This document shows positions 63,701 through 64,000 of a DNA stretch of 64,000 nt, in pieces (position 1 is the first letter of the stretch; each line of letters begins with the position of its first letter). Source of the stretch: Limnoperna fortunei (lineage: Eukaryota > Mollusca > Bivalvia > Mytilida > Modiolidae); contig OX104119.1 of NCBI GenBank assembly GCA_944474755.1, positions 372,001 to 436,000 on the forward strand, read 5' to 3'. A program made the translations under genes and the position numbers. The notes below the pieces were generated by a model. It did no database searches and was not told where the DNA came from. It saw nothing but the letters and a program-made list of their open reading frames with translations.

Positions 63701-63874
63701 GGAAAACTGTTATTTTCAAGCAATTGTTTTAAGTTCAAGGGTCATAATTTTGTTTCACAGTTATAAATCAAATTCACAACAGGAAGTAACAAATTATTTT
63801 AATACATGTGAATTTGGTTTAAAACACTTACCATTAGCTGTTCCCGAATTGATAGTCTTTGGCTTCTTCTGGTG
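3686..63874 (-). CDS. Chimeric gene model: SET - 14-aa repeats - Ulp1 protease - C2H2 zinc finger - tyrosine recombinase-like (27 exons, 5' partial)
   Basis: This is the minus-strand gene model built from the exons listed separately. Nearly every exon is bounded by AG and GT, and the reading phase of each exon end fits the start of the next, with one ambiguous join between the exon ending at 60064 and the one ending at 59770. The order is SET methyltransferase domain, linker, repeat exons, Ulp1-type cysteine protease, acidic stretch, two zinc fingers with a tyrosine-recombinase-like domain, then a charged tail. The exons add up to about 5.4 kb, and no convincing internal start, stop or polyadenylation site separates them. 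The first exon begins mid-codon, so the true start lies beyond the window. By family knowledge, SET adds methyl groups to lysines, Ulp1 cleaves SUMO-like modifiers, and tyrosine recombinases exchange DNA strands. That one protein does all three is inference. The alternative is two or three adjacent genes. Confidence 0.6.
3940..4645 (+). mobile_element. Tandem-repeat element with terminal GC hairpin (family T4)
   Basis: About four copies of a ~161-bp unit (landmark TTTTTCGTGGACTGTGACC near 3950, 4110, 4270 and 4430) are followed by a GGACGGACAGAC-type microsatellite. The element ends in a hairpin at 4606-4641 (TATACCCCCG...CGGGGGTATA). Central tandem repeats, a simple repeat and a terminal hairpin are the layout of pearl/HINE-type elements in bivalves. 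No coding capacity is seen. Confidence 0.65.
5552..5647 (-). CDS. Exon 26: acidic Ser-rich exon, copy A
   Basis: A 96-nt phase 1-1 exon with acceptor TTTCCTTAG and donor GTATTT. It reads IRDSSDSEYEQDEGEATSDS followed by FEPVESDASMK. It differs from exon 24 at only two residues (Thr to Ile, Asp to Gly). That conservation, with the surrounding intron also similar, points to a recent duplication. Confidence 0.7.
5650..7700. other. Intron with small repeats, no gene seen
   Basis: Intronic AT-rich sequence. A decayed element end with GCGGGGGTATAA lies at about 6835-6885, a foldback at 6955-7048, and a short degenerate tandem repeat with AAATAACTA motifs at about 7100-7270. No exon with convincing splice sites was seen. 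Confidence 0.4.
6955..7048. mobile_element. Near-palindromic 94-bp foldback element
   Basis: The arms TATGGCCTTTAAT and ATTAAAGGCCATA enclose a second pair of arms (GGTAATATT...GATATTACC), so almost the whole segment can fold on itself. This is MITE-like. No target duplication could be defined. Confidence 0.5.
7703..9808 (+). mobile_element. Pearl-like tandem-repeat element, copy 1
   Basis: It starts at the palindrome AGGCTCTTAAGAGCCT followed by GTATCGCTCACCTGA. It then has roughly 14 copies of a ~134-bp unit (landmarks GACCATCCAAACAATATTGC, CGGTTTCAGAGAAGAAGCC and CATAGGGTCCTATGTTAAAC). A GACGACGACGA microsatellite follows, and it ends with a perfect hairpin CTCACCTGACCC-TTT-GGGTCAGGTGAG. 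A block of five units is itself duplicated: ~7974-8600 recurs 667 bp downstream. It lies in the intron between exons 25 and 26. It carries no transposase and is likely moved by a partner, as for Helentron-associated elements. Confidence 0.8.
9975..10031 (-). CDS. Exon 25: basic NLS-like exon, copy A
   Basis: A 57-nt phase 1-1 exon with acceptor TTTTTTTCCAG and donor GTACTA. It reads LPTRKHNSGFKELKRKRT, a paralogue of exon 23. The plus strand here also looks like a 21-nt exon (TTGTAG to GTAAG), but the minus reading has the better acceptor, fits the gene's phase and is conserved in the duplicate. Confidence 0.65.
10880..11010 (+). mobile_element. Truncated T3-family element
   Basis: The start CAAGTGTACTGTGAGC followed by the unit landmark CAATTATCTCCCCTGAATAA matches the first ~125 bp of the element at 14148. 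The rest is missing. It sits inside duplicated segment B. Confidence 0.5.
11722..11817 (-). CDS. Exon 24: acidic Ser-rich exon, copy B
   Basis: A 96-nt phase 1-1 exon with acceptor TTTCCTTAG and donor GTATTT. It reads TRDSSDSEYEQDEDEATSDS followed by FEPVESDASMK. The Ser-Asp/Glu runs are typical casein-kinase-2 sites or acidic interaction tails. It is nearly identical to exon 26, including flanking intron sequence. Confidence 0.7.
11874..12050 (+). mobile_element. Half copy of the foldback MITE at 33348
   Basis: It begins TAGTCTGAGAATCCTCTG and follows the left arm of the 33348-33910 element (including GACGTCAGAGAGCTCTC). It then breaks off and runs into a GACAGACGGACGGAC tract belonging to another element end. 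Confidence 0.6.
12239..12295 (-). CDS. Exon 23: basic NLS-like exon, copy B
   Basis: A 57-nt phase 1-1 exon with acceptor TGTCTTTCAG and donor GTACTA. It reads IPTRKQNKGLKELKRKRT, a lysine/arginine cluster of the nuclear-localisation type. It is a close paralogue of exon 25. Both were produced by a local tandem duplication. Confidence 0.65.
12300..13515. other. Intron, no feature supported
   Basis: AT-rich intronic sequence. A 61-codon plus-strand ORF at 13118-13303 has no recognisable family and no supporting splice or start context, so it is not called. Confidence 0.35.
13518..13733 (-). CDS. Exon 22: acidic/helical exon with optional terminal readthrough
   Basis: The acceptor is TTTTTTCAAG. 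A donor GTAAGA at 13517 gives a 216-nt symmetric (1-1) exon joining to exon 23 (TST-R-IPTRK). It encodes FIGYLVEQHIFTKVMEEEHL followed by an acidic stretch and a Lys-rich helix ending AMNTINSITST. If the donor is not used, the frame continues 24 codons to a TAA at 13447, giving a shorter protein ending PEVLTGLNI. Both forms are possible and would give alternative C-termini. No domain is recognised. Confidence 0.58.
14148..14587 (+). mobile_element. T3-family tandem-repeat element
   Basis: It starts CAAGTGTGGACTGTGAGC. Two ~160-bp units follow (landmark ATCCGACAGCGACGAAAATT near 14226 and 14391), then GACAGACGGACAGACAGA. It ends with the hairpin TATACCCCCC...GGGGGGTATA. Its layout is the same as families T2, T4 and T5. 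Confidence 0.65.
14590..16280. other. Intron, no feature supported
   Basis: AT-rich intronic sequence with a 21-bp direct duplication (ATTAAAGTTATGAGATATTT) at about 15060-15105. A trace of the dispersed repeat seen at 420-1140 lies near 15240-15300. No exon was recognised. Confidence 0.35.
16280..16407. repeat. ~28-bp AT-rich tandem repeat
   Basis: About four degenerate units contain TGTTATATCAAATTAATAA. They directly abut the left end of the pearl-like copy at 16410. The array may have been a preferred landing site. Confidence 0.5.
16410..17670 (+). mobile_element. Pearl-like tandem-repeat element, copy 2
   Basis: It has the same 5' palindrome (here CAGAGGCTCTCAAGAGCC), about eight ~134-bp units, a short CGACGACGG tract, and a 3' hairpin (CTCACATGACCC...GGGTCAGATGAG) with one compensating pair change. 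It lies in the intron between exons 21 and 22. Confidence 0.78.
17671..18050. other. Intron, nothing recognised
   Basis: Short AT-rich intronic stretch between the pearl-like copy 2 and exon 21. No repeat or coding signal was seen. Confidence 0.35.
18052..18114 (-). CDS. Exon 21: Ser-rich symmetric exon
   Basis: A 63-nt phase 1-1 exon with acceptor TATTGCAG and donor GTATGT. It reads PCSSSLSTMYQSGKDSQVTE. It joins in frame to the recombinase exon (DMLDN, then L). It can be skipped without frame change. Confidence 0.65.
19095..19340 (+). mobile_element. Decayed T2-family fragment
   Basis: It carries diverged landmarks of the 36796 element (ACTGTCATGTAC, CATCAGCAA, GGTCAGGTGACAGAATGAC and AAGTACTCAG) in the same order, without the terminal hairpin. 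It is old. The preceding 18120-19090 is AT-rich intron with a (GT)n tract near 18505. Confidence 0.45.
19662..21302 (-). CDS. Exon 20: two zinc fingers plus tyrosine-recombinase-like domain
   Basis: A 1,641-nt exon with acceptor TTTGTTGCAG and donor GTAAGT, phase 1 to 1. The reading frame runs past the TTG at 21225, so that codon is not a start. N-terminally there is a C2H2 finger (CPFCGKF, then HLQTVH), then a second finger-like C2HC (CSMCSGFF, then HIRKHKSKC). The C-terminal half resembles a tyrosine recombinase/integrase. Box I is ARRGGEPSRL, box II is TDMRHRAST, followed by RHMGHS and the presumed nucleophile in NKHVYQ. Arg, Arg, His and Tyr are present. The His that usually precedes box II by two residues (H-x-x-R) appears to be Thr. 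A Crypton-like or host-domesticated recombinase is the likely source. ORF prediction continues past the donor to a stop in the intron; those last residues are intronic. Confidence 0.85.
21419..23169 (+). mobile_element. Pearl-like tandem-repeat element, copy 3
   Basis: It has the 5' palindrome AGGCTCTTAAGAGCCT, about twelve ~134-bp units, a GACGACGCCGACGG tract, and the same 3' hairpin as copy 1 (CTCACCTGACCC-TTT-GGGTCAGGTGAG). It sits in the intron just upstream of the recombinase exon. All three copies are in the same orientation, opposite to the gene. Confidence 0.8.
23925..24300. repeat. ~31-bp tandem repeat (TAAATCTAGTCCTGGTATCA)
   Basis: About six adjacent diverged units lie at 23925-24130 and one more at about 24264-24300. 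A longer diverged duplication (AAAATATATCTR...CCTAATTTT) precedes them at 23800-23920. Non-coding. Confidence 0.6.
24635..25170. mobile_element. Foldback element with ~60-bp diverged arms
   Basis: The left arm (24635-24692) and right arm (25096-25169, inverted) share CCCAGATTGCCGTGTCC and TTTGCAGAATCC blocks. About 400 bp of AT-rich DNA lies between them. No target duplication or coding sequence was found. Confidence 0.5.
25277..25736. mobile_element. 460-bp MITE with ~75-bp terminal inverted repeats
   Basis: The terminal inverted repeats start CCATCCTCACAAGTCAGGG and extend about 75 bp to CCCGGGCTAGAAG with almost no mismatches. The element is bounded by the direct repeat TTGAAGC(C) at 25270 and 25737, a 7-8 bp target duplication. 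It is non-coding. The near-identical arms suggest recent insertion. Confidence 0.8.
25745..26990. other. Intron, nothing recognised except a repeat end
   Basis: AT-rich intronic sequence. AGTGGGGGTATAATAAAG at about 26161-26178 resembles the 3' end shared by the T3/T4 elements, without the body. Confidence 0.35.
27001..27136. mobile_element. Short palindromic MITE
   Basis: The ends are GTTAAATTTAACCCTTGGTT and its inverted copy AACCAAGGGTTAAATTTAAC, with further AACC/GGTT palindromic blocks between. The whole segment of 136 bp can fold. Confidence 0.55.
27303..27393. mobile_element. 91-bp foldback inserted beside the Myb-like fragment
   Basis: The arms GTGGCATATATCTGC...GCAGATATATGCCAC continue inward for about 30 bp (CATAAG/CTTATG). 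It directly precedes the decayed coding fragment at 27395. Confidence 0.55.
27395..27621 (+). pseudogene. Decayed Myb/SANT-like DNA-binding domain fragment
   Basis: One frame reads LWKQTKKSQIWQIIANKT. After a frame change the next reads AAKKAFLESKRDSNKTGGGP followed by RPKEI. The W-x-x-I and the terminal NKTGGGP are characteristic of the Myb/SANT-like domain found in NAIF1-like and Harbinger-associated proteins. It is truncated and frame-shifted, a relic in the intron upstream of the zinc-finger exon. Similar domains are abundant in invertebrate genomes. Confidence 0.5.
28175..28421 (-). CDS. Exon 19: acidic, coiled-coil-like repeat
   Basis: A 247-nt exon with acceptor ATCATCAG and donor GTATAA, phase 0 to 1. 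It is strongly acidic, with internal near-repeats of the type AIEEQVNEAIEGQVDE. These have hydrophobic residues spaced as in a coiled coil. The exon ends QPDKAGP. It joins in frame to the zinc-finger exon (G plus AA gives Glu). It may serve for oligomerisation or as a flexible spacer. Confidence 0.68.
28610..29090 (+). mobile_element. Decayed pearl-like element
   Basis: It holds diverged unit landmarks (ATTGCTGTTTGGTTTGAATT, CAATAGTTTCA and CAATCAAATAAAATAACAAA) and a worn 3' end (CAATAGGTCAATTGACCCATTAGGTGAGTTAAA). These match the body and hairpin of the copies at 7703, 16410 and 21419. An open stretch on the minus strand inside it (about 28830-28955) has no family match that I recognise. 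Confidence 0.5.
29133..30732 (-). mobile_element. 1.6-kb hAT-type DNA transposon remnant
   Basis: It is bounded by terminal inverted repeats CAGGCCTGTCAACTTT and AAAGTTGACAGGCCTG, as in hAT elements. A 6-bp direct repeat ATAATT flanks both ends; the 8 bp usual for hAT is not fully preserved. Near the right end are multiple AAATCGGG/ACCCGA motifs, probably subterminal transposase-binding repeats. It holds only the 3' part of a transposase gene, so it could move only with help. Confidence 0.78.
29574..30119 (-). pseudogene. hAT transposase C-terminal fragment (dimerisation domain)
   Basis: A 182-codon open frame on the minus strand ends in a stop at 29574. It contains the hATC signature: KYHQFPFKDPVVNSLSFLNP upstream, then YWSAISELKNKV, then PISNADCERVFSIVKHIQTE and QRSCLDNTTLCALL. 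This is the C-terminal dimerisation region of hAT transposases, with the conserved SNA-x-x-ER-x-FS block. The BED finger and most of the catalytic RNase-H-like domain are absent, so the gene is a 5'-truncated relic inside the element with ends at 29133 and 30732. Confidence 0.82.
30735..33265. other. Introns around exon 18, no other feature
   Basis: AT-rich intron apart from exon 18 (31648-31755). A (TTTG)n tract lies at about 32610-32635. A donor-like GAGGTAAGAG at about 32586 on the minus strand has no matching acceptor. Confidence 0.35.
31648..31755 (-). CDS. Exon 18: acidic linker
   Basis: A 108-nt phase 0-0 exon with acceptor TTTTTAG and donor GTAAGT. It encodes an Asp-rich segment including VDEILDDDFSFLDHI and ends NKADTIE. 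No domain is recognised. Short acidic patches with buried hydrophobics like DDDFSFLDHI resemble SUMO-interacting or activation-type motifs, but that reading is only a suggestion. Confidence 0.65.
33270..34550. repeat. Larger inverted repeat holding the MITE
   Basis: Sequence at about 33275-33347 and 33911-33985 (ATCTATACTACTAAAATTA, CACAGAGAAATA and GTTACATACAGT) recurs inverted at about 34410-34550. The two arms are separated by several hundred bp. It is an older foldback element into which the MITE inserted. Confidence 0.6.
33348..33910. mobile_element. 563-bp foldback MITE with long arms and 7-bp target duplication
   Basis: The ends TAGTCAGAGAATCCTCTG and (inverted) TAGTCCGAGATTCCTCTG extend into arms of roughly 250 bp that meet near the middle. 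The direct repeat CAAAACA flanks it at 33341 and 33911. The surrounding sequence exists without the insertion, in inverse orientation, at about 34460-34545. There only one CAAAACA is present, so this is an empty-site paralogue. It carries no coding sequence. Confidence 0.8.
34995..35047 (-). CDS. Exon 17: post-protease helix
   Basis: A 53-nt exon with acceptor TTTACAG and donor GTAAGT, phase 1 to 0. It reads SSRMGFIHLEAALMCSF. It follows the last Ulp1 helix directly and probably caps the fold. Confidence 0.65.
36084..36189 (-). CDS. Exon 16: Ulp1 domain, C-terminal helices
   Basis: A 106-nt exon with acceptor ATTTCAG and donor GTACTA, phase 0 to 1. It begins MAEDILCGNTPSSFLTPQDV and continues LDYRKHIGACILEEI. 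Directly after CGVYILK, this matches the end of Ulp1 domains ('C-y-A--i--g-pi-Ft--di---R--m---i'). The leading ATG is an ordinary internal Met, not a start. Confidence 0.78.
36796..38053 (+). mobile_element. T2-family tandem-repeat element, copy 1
   Basis: It starts CAAGTGTGGACACATCAGCC. About seven units of ~147 bp follow (landmark AACTTTAACGTAGTCGCTGG near 36950, 37098, 37247, 37391, 37539, 37683 and 37830). It ends with a GCCGCCGCCGCCGCC tract and the hairpin GTCTCGCCTCCAGCGAC-TTTC-GTCGCAGGCGAGAC. It is non-coding and lies in the intron between exons 15 and 16. Confidence 0.75.
38060..38630. other. Intron, nothing recognised
   Basis: AT-rich intronic sequence between the T2 element and a SINE. 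No supported feature. Confidence 0.35.
38636..38800 (+). mobile_element. SINE copy 1, 5'-truncated
   Basis: It contains the SINE body (TTGCCAGTTTTCCTATTGAC, CTTTCTCCCCAATAAAAACT and TGATATAGCTGAAAAATTGC) and the 3' tail CAAACAAACAAAC. The tRNA-like head is missing. Six other copies lie in this window. Confidence 0.65.
38805..43750. other. Long introns around exon 15, no other feature
   Basis: Apart from exon 15 (39512-39632), this AT-rich region shows no exon and no element I can name. Minus-strand ORFs of 110 and 88 codons at 41535 and 41993 lack family motifs and splice context. A short GGCGTCATTATGGAG duplication lies at 43440-43490. Confidence 0.35.
39512..39632 (-). CDS. Exon 15: Ulp1 domain, Gln and catalytic Cys
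   Basis: A 121-nt exon with acceptor TTTTTTCAG and donor GTATTT, phase 2 to 0. It ends STRQIDGSSCGVYILK. This is the C48 active-site block: the oxyanion-hole Gln, the Asp two residues later, and the nucleophile in SCGV. With exons 13 and 14 all four key residues are intact, so the domain is expected to be a working SUMO/ubiquitin-like-modifier or related peptidase. The substrate is unknown. Confidence 0.85.
43757..43845 (-). CDS. Exon 14: Ulp1 domain, catalytic Asp
   Basis: An 89-nt exon with acceptor TTTGTAG and donor GTAAGT, phase 0 to 2. It begins VIKPMQRQILYYDPLGETVD. The Asp of YYDPLG matches the catalytic Asp of the Ulp1 'I-x-Y-YDS' motif. A nearer GT two bases into TGG would break the frame. 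The GTAAGT used here keeps it. Confidence 0.8.
44460..44528 (-). CDS. Exon 13: Ulp1 domain, catalytic His
   Basis: A 69-nt phase 0-0 exon with acceptor GATACAG and donor GTATGT. It reads INLCDYDHLVGAINEGGIHW followed by TFI. The HW pair is the catalytic His motif of C48 proteases ('--HW-L-VI'), and it continues into VIKPMQRQILYYD in the next exon. Confidence 0.8.
44903..45031. mobile_element. Short inverted-repeat element
   Basis: The ends GTACATTGTCAGAAA and TTTCTGACAATGTAC are inverted copies 129 bp apart, flanked by AT-rich DNA. It is MITE-like, in the intron between exons 12 and 13. Confidence 0.45.
45350..45469 (-). CDS. Exon 12: Ulp1 domain, first helix
   Basis: A 120-nt phase 0-0 exon with acceptor AATTTCAG and donor GTATTT. 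It begins IIDAYLHLLKSKLRR and continues through VNSVYMTGIFNN. In Ulp1/SENP proteases this is the helix after LND-EII and the following strand. A second GT inside the exon could give a shorter form, but only the longer one keeps the frame to the next exon. Confidence 0.75.
46231..46349 (-). CDS. Exon 11: Ulp1 domain start
   Basis: A 119-nt exon with acceptor TTTTTTAG and donor GTAACA, phase 1 to 0. It ends LGRVGPFTITTQSICNLRTL followed by LSDE. With the next exon's IIDAYLHLL this forms the N-terminal Ulp1/SENP motif ('L-L---W-LND-II--YL-LL'), which starts the C48 protease fold. Confidence 0.75.
46497..46743 (+). mobile_element. SINE copy 2
   Basis: The tRNA-like head has a B-box-like GGTTCGAGTCTC near 46545. 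It is followed by the shared body (ACAAGGATTGC, TCCTCCCCCATAAAAACTGG and TATAGCTGAAAATTGCTGAA) and (CAAA)n. Confidence 0.7.
47196..47878 (+). mobile_element. T2-family tandem-repeat element, copy 2
   Basis: It has the same start (CAAGTGTGGACAC, here followed by AGAAAAACGTCTCGCCTGCA) as the element at 36796, about three ~147-bp units, and the same terminal hairpin with two mismatches (GTCTCGCCTCCAGGGAC-TTTC-GTCGCAGGCAAGAC). It is a shorter array of the same family. Confidence 0.72.
48298..48496 (+). mobile_element. SINE copy 3
   Basis: It has a worn head (GACTGAGTTAAAGTAGTTC, then CAGTCTCCCTGCAGACAG), the body with CCCAATAAAAACTGGGTGCC, and the tail CAAACAAACAAG. Confidence 0.62.
48548..48673 (-). 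CDS. Exon 10: single-repeat paralogue of exon 9
   Basis: A 126-nt symmetric (1-1) exon with acceptor TTTTCAG and donor GTACAT. It begins VVSSQETQEALHQSCTDQPP and ends DKTEFCQYKK. Its leader, one repeat unit and the TEFC tail are all shared with exon 9, so the two exons arose by tandem exon duplication. In this copy the repeat has not expanded. It splices in frame into the first protease exon. Confidence 0.68.
48680..50395. other. Intron between exons 9 and 10, nothing recognised
   Basis: AT-rich intronic sequence with a poly-C tract at about 48731-48744. No repeat family or exon was recognised. Confidence 0.35.
50400..51590 (-). CDS. Exon 9: 26 tandem copies of a 14-residue repeat
   Basis: A 1,191-nt symmetric (1-1) exon with acceptor TTTTATAG and donor GTAAAT. 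After a short leader (NSSVPCSHVVSSQEA) it carries 26 uninterrupted copies of a 14-residue unit with consensus HQSCTDQPPHTEAx, then a tail ending DRTEFCKD. The unit is 42 bp, so the array is a coding minisatellite that never breaks frame. Variants alternate: T-D or I-D/I-N after the Cys, A or P/L after the Glu, which shows growth by multi-unit steps. One Cys sits in nearly every unit. No known domain is recognised. It is probably an extended, disordered, Cys-bearing spacer between the SET and protease parts. All readings of a 42-bp unit are open here, so ORFs in the other frames and on the other strand are shadows. Confidence 0.75.
52213..52272 (-). CDS. Exon 8: Ser/Thr-rich linker
   Basis: A 60-nt symmetric (phase 1-1) exon with acceptor TAATTTTAG and donor GTAAGA. 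It reads IGTFKVLDSGTSATPSTEI. It is low in complexity, with no domain. It is the first of a run of three phase 1-1 exons leading to the protease domain. Confidence 0.6.
   Translation of the reverse strand, partial: ELALLKFLIQVHQLHPVQR
52932..52986 (-). CDS. Exon 7: short basic exon
   Basis: A 55-nt exon with acceptor TTTTCAG and donor GTATCA, phase 0 to 1. It reads MTKPCSVKLRRFCMKQLK. The ATG directly after the acceptor could also be an initiation site for a separate downstream gene or isoform that lacks the SET part. The splice signal and the continuous frame favour an internal exon. Confidence 0.55.
54200..54317 (-). CDS. Exon 6: charged linker
   Basis: A 118-nt exon with acceptor TTATTTCAG and donor GTATTG, phase 2 to 0. 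It encodes a Lys-rich linker beginning DTFFRKSTVIKSEKFEKN and ending PLPADQRLK. No domain is recognised. It joins in frame to the neighbouring exons on both sides. Confidence 0.6.
54540..54710 (+). mobile_element. Decayed T2-family fragment
   Basis: It keeps AAGTGTTCACACAGAAAAA, CCATGAAATTGACATCACTG, ATGTACTATTCATCAGCA and CATCCTACAATGCATGGTTA in the order of the T2 unit. The rest is lost. Confidence 0.5.
55146..55566 (+). mobile_element. T5-family tandem-repeat element
   Basis: Two units of ~170 bp (landmark AATGAAGTCCCAAACAGGAA near 55178 and 55346) are followed by (GGAC)n. The element ends in the hairpin TGCCCCCCGGACATGTCGTCGCGGGGGCA. Its 5' end also holds a small palindrome (GTGTCCATGGGACAC) and GATGCCCCCGC, an echo of the terminal hairpin. 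Confidence 0.68.
55655..55850 (-). mobile_element. SINE copy 4, with clear tRNA-like head
   Basis: Read on the minus strand, it starts GGTCGCGGTGGCCAAGTGGT (A-box-like). The B-box-like GGGTTCAATTC follows about 60 bp later, then the shared body (TTCCTCCCCCAATTAAAACT and CATGATATAGCTGAAAAATT). It is tRNA-derived and transcribed by RNA polymerase III when active. Confidence 0.72.
56920..57172 (-). mobile_element. SINE copy 5, diverged
   Basis: The tail is at the left (TTTGTTTGTTTGAATG). The body is reversed (TTTCAGCTACATCATGGTAT and TTGTCTATAAAGGTTAAAGT) and the head has GGCTTGAACTTACC as a worn B box. Confidence 0.6.
58020..58390 (+). repeat. Dispersed repeat matching 420-1140
   Basis: It shares GGTGCACAACTTCAAT, GCAATCTTTCTGTGAAGTTT and AGGAGTTGATTACACAAAAT with the units at 420-1140. 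Two sub-units are present. Confidence 0.5.
58713..59225. repeat. ~155-bp tandem repeat, about 3.5 units
   Basis: The landmark TTTGGCTGGT recurs near 58871, 59032 and 59190, with a diverged first unit near 58718. Each unit also has CAAGTTTCATGAAGATC and TGTTTGAGTTAGAGAGCGG. It is probably the core of another tandem-repeat element. The following 59230-59600 carries diverged AAGTTCAAGGTCAA-type repeats. Confidence 0.6.
59770..59863 (-). CDS. Exon 5: linker, 5' edge uncertain
   Basis: The donor GTAAAT after GATTACAG is good, and the frame reads NNVIGVVNNDGSQTLLICDY. Ending in phase 2, it joins openly to the next exon. The 5' edge is unclear. A weak acceptor at 59864 gives the longer exon listed, but in a phase that does not match exon 4. 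A second AG gives a 23-nt exon starting at 59792 that does match phase 0. This is the weakest join of the gene model and could mark a gene boundary. Confidence 0.4.
60064..60271 (-). CDS. Exon 4: SET domain C-terminal half
   Basis: A 208-nt exon with acceptor TTTTTTCAG and donor GTAAAT, phase 2 to 0. It contains the SET-C motifs: KFINDG where most SET domains have RF-x-NHS, then VHLALFAIKDILPGEEVRYD and YG, with the conserved GEE and YDYG. The Asn of NHS is kept but the His is Asp. The exon ends in a basic segment, LPWRIKRRPKN, which would be the C-terminal tail in a free-standing KMT5A-like enzyme. There is no stop before the donor, so it reads on into a following exon. Confidence 0.82.
60536..60788 (-). 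mobile_element. SINE copy 6, near full length
   Basis: On the minus strand the head is GGCCACGGTGGCAGAGTGGT, with a B-box-like TGTGTGTTCGAGTCTCAC. The body has TTCCTCCCCCAATAAAAACT and GCCATGATATAGCTGAAAAA. It is the best-preserved copy together with copy 4. It sits in the intron between the two SET exons. Confidence 0.72.
60906..61068 (-). CDS. Exon 3: SET domain N-terminal half
   Basis: A 163-nt exon with acceptor TTTTACAG and donor GTAAGT, phase 1 to 2. It encodes GSGVFTTKAFKKGDFLLEY followed by DGEVISK. This is the SET-N signature (G-x-GVF-x-x-x-x-F-x-KGDF-x-x-EY-x-GE). The G-x-G loop that contacts S-adenosylmethionine is present. The rest carries the insert region and ends SFIFFVKSKNRHF. 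Its nearest family is KMT5A (H4K20 monomethyltransferase)-like. Whether it is active cannot be read from this exon alone. Confidence 0.82.
61131..62450 (+). mobile_element. Old, diverged pearl-like element
   Basis: It begins AACTAGAGGATCTGATTTTA (compare AGAGGCTC...CTGATTTTA), then about nine diverged ~134-bp units with TTTCAGAGAAGAAGCC- and CATAGGGTCCTATG-like landmarks. The 3' hairpin is missing. The divergence between units is much higher than in the three fresh copies, giving a within-window age contrast. Confidence 0.65.
62641..62737 (-). CDS. Exon 2: start of SET domain
   Basis: A 97-nt exon with acceptor TTTTATAG and donor GTATGA, phase 0 to 1. The peptide ends EGFQVKFINSEIG, which runs into GSGVFTTKAF in the next exon. 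This corresponds to the first strand of the SET fold in KMT5A/SETD8-type methyltransferases ('GL-V-F-I---GRGVFA'). Confidence 0.7.
62745..63200. other. Intron, nothing recognised
   Basis: AT-rich intronic sequence between exon 2 and SINE copy 7. No supported feature. Confidence 0.35.
63205..63425 (-). mobile_element. SINE copy 7, diverged
   Basis: The reversed body (TTCAGGAAATTATCAGCTAT and GGCGGGAGGAAGTTGGAGTA) is followed by a worn tRNA-like head (CATGCCAAGTGATCAATAGT). It lies in the intron between exons 1 and 2. Confidence 0.55.
63832..63874 (-). CDS. Exon 1: pre-SET helix
   Basis: A 43-nt exon with acceptor TTTTCAG and donor GTAAGT. Only the frame that leaves two bases for the missing upstream exon joins openly to the next exon; a second frame hits a stop at the junction. 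It reads TRRSQRLSIREQLM, a basic amphipathic stretch. Basic helices of this kind precede the SET core in KMT5A-like proteins. The start codon lies outside the window. Confidence 0.55.
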
Positions 63875-64000
63875 CTGAAAATGCAATAATTTTGAATAAG
63901 TTTTTAAAAGTTATAGAAAAATTACATGTAATGAGATGAACACAAATAAATTAAAATATATATTTAATTAAAAACAAAAATCTCCCTGAAAAACATAAAA

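Overview
The window is AT-rich, intron-rich animal DNA. It looks like a bivalve mollusc: it carries dispersed elements with central tandem repeats and a terminal GC-rich hairpin (the 'pearl'/Helentron-associated type described from bivalves), tRNA-derived SINEs ending in (AAAC)n, and foldback MITEs. The species cannot be fixed from the sequence. I found no bacterial-style operon, CRISPR array, rRNA or standalone tRNA gene.

Almost all coding signal is on the minus strand. It consists of a chain of short exons with good acceptors and donors whose reading phases join from one exon to the next. Read 5' to 3' (from position ~63.9 kb down to ~3.7 kb), the chain encodes: a KMT5A/SETD8-like SET domain (63.9-60.1 kb); a linker (59.8-52.2 kb); a very large Gln/His/Cys/Thr exon with 26 copies of a 14-residue repeat, followed by a smaller paralogous exon with one copy (51.6-48.5 kb); a complete Ulp1/SENP (C48) cysteine protease domain spread over seven exons (46.3-35.0 kb) with its His, Asp, Gln and Cys; an acidic coiled-coil-like stretch (31.8-28.2 kb); a 1.64-kb exon with two zinc fingers and a tyrosine-recombinase-like domain (21.3-19.7 kb); and a tail of small symmetric exons, including a tandemly duplicated basic/acidic exon pair (18.1-3.7 kb). 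Added up, this is about 5.4 kb of coding sequence, or about 1,800 codons, open at the 5' edge of the window. It may be one chimeric gene joining a chromatin methyltransferase, a SUMO-type protease and a DNA strand-exchange domain. The least certain join is between the SET domain and the linker near 59.8-60.1 kb, so two adjacent genes remain possible.

The introns are full of repeats. There are three well-preserved copies of one tandem-repeat element (7.7-9.8, 16.4-17.7 and 21.4-23.2 kb) plus decayed copies, at least four other families with the same layout, seven SINE copies, several foldback MITEs (one with an empty-site paralogue inside the window), a 1.6-kb hAT remnant with terminal inverted repeats and a transposase C-terminus (29.1-30.7 kb), and a decayed Myb/SANT-like fragment with a GGGP motif (27.4 kb).
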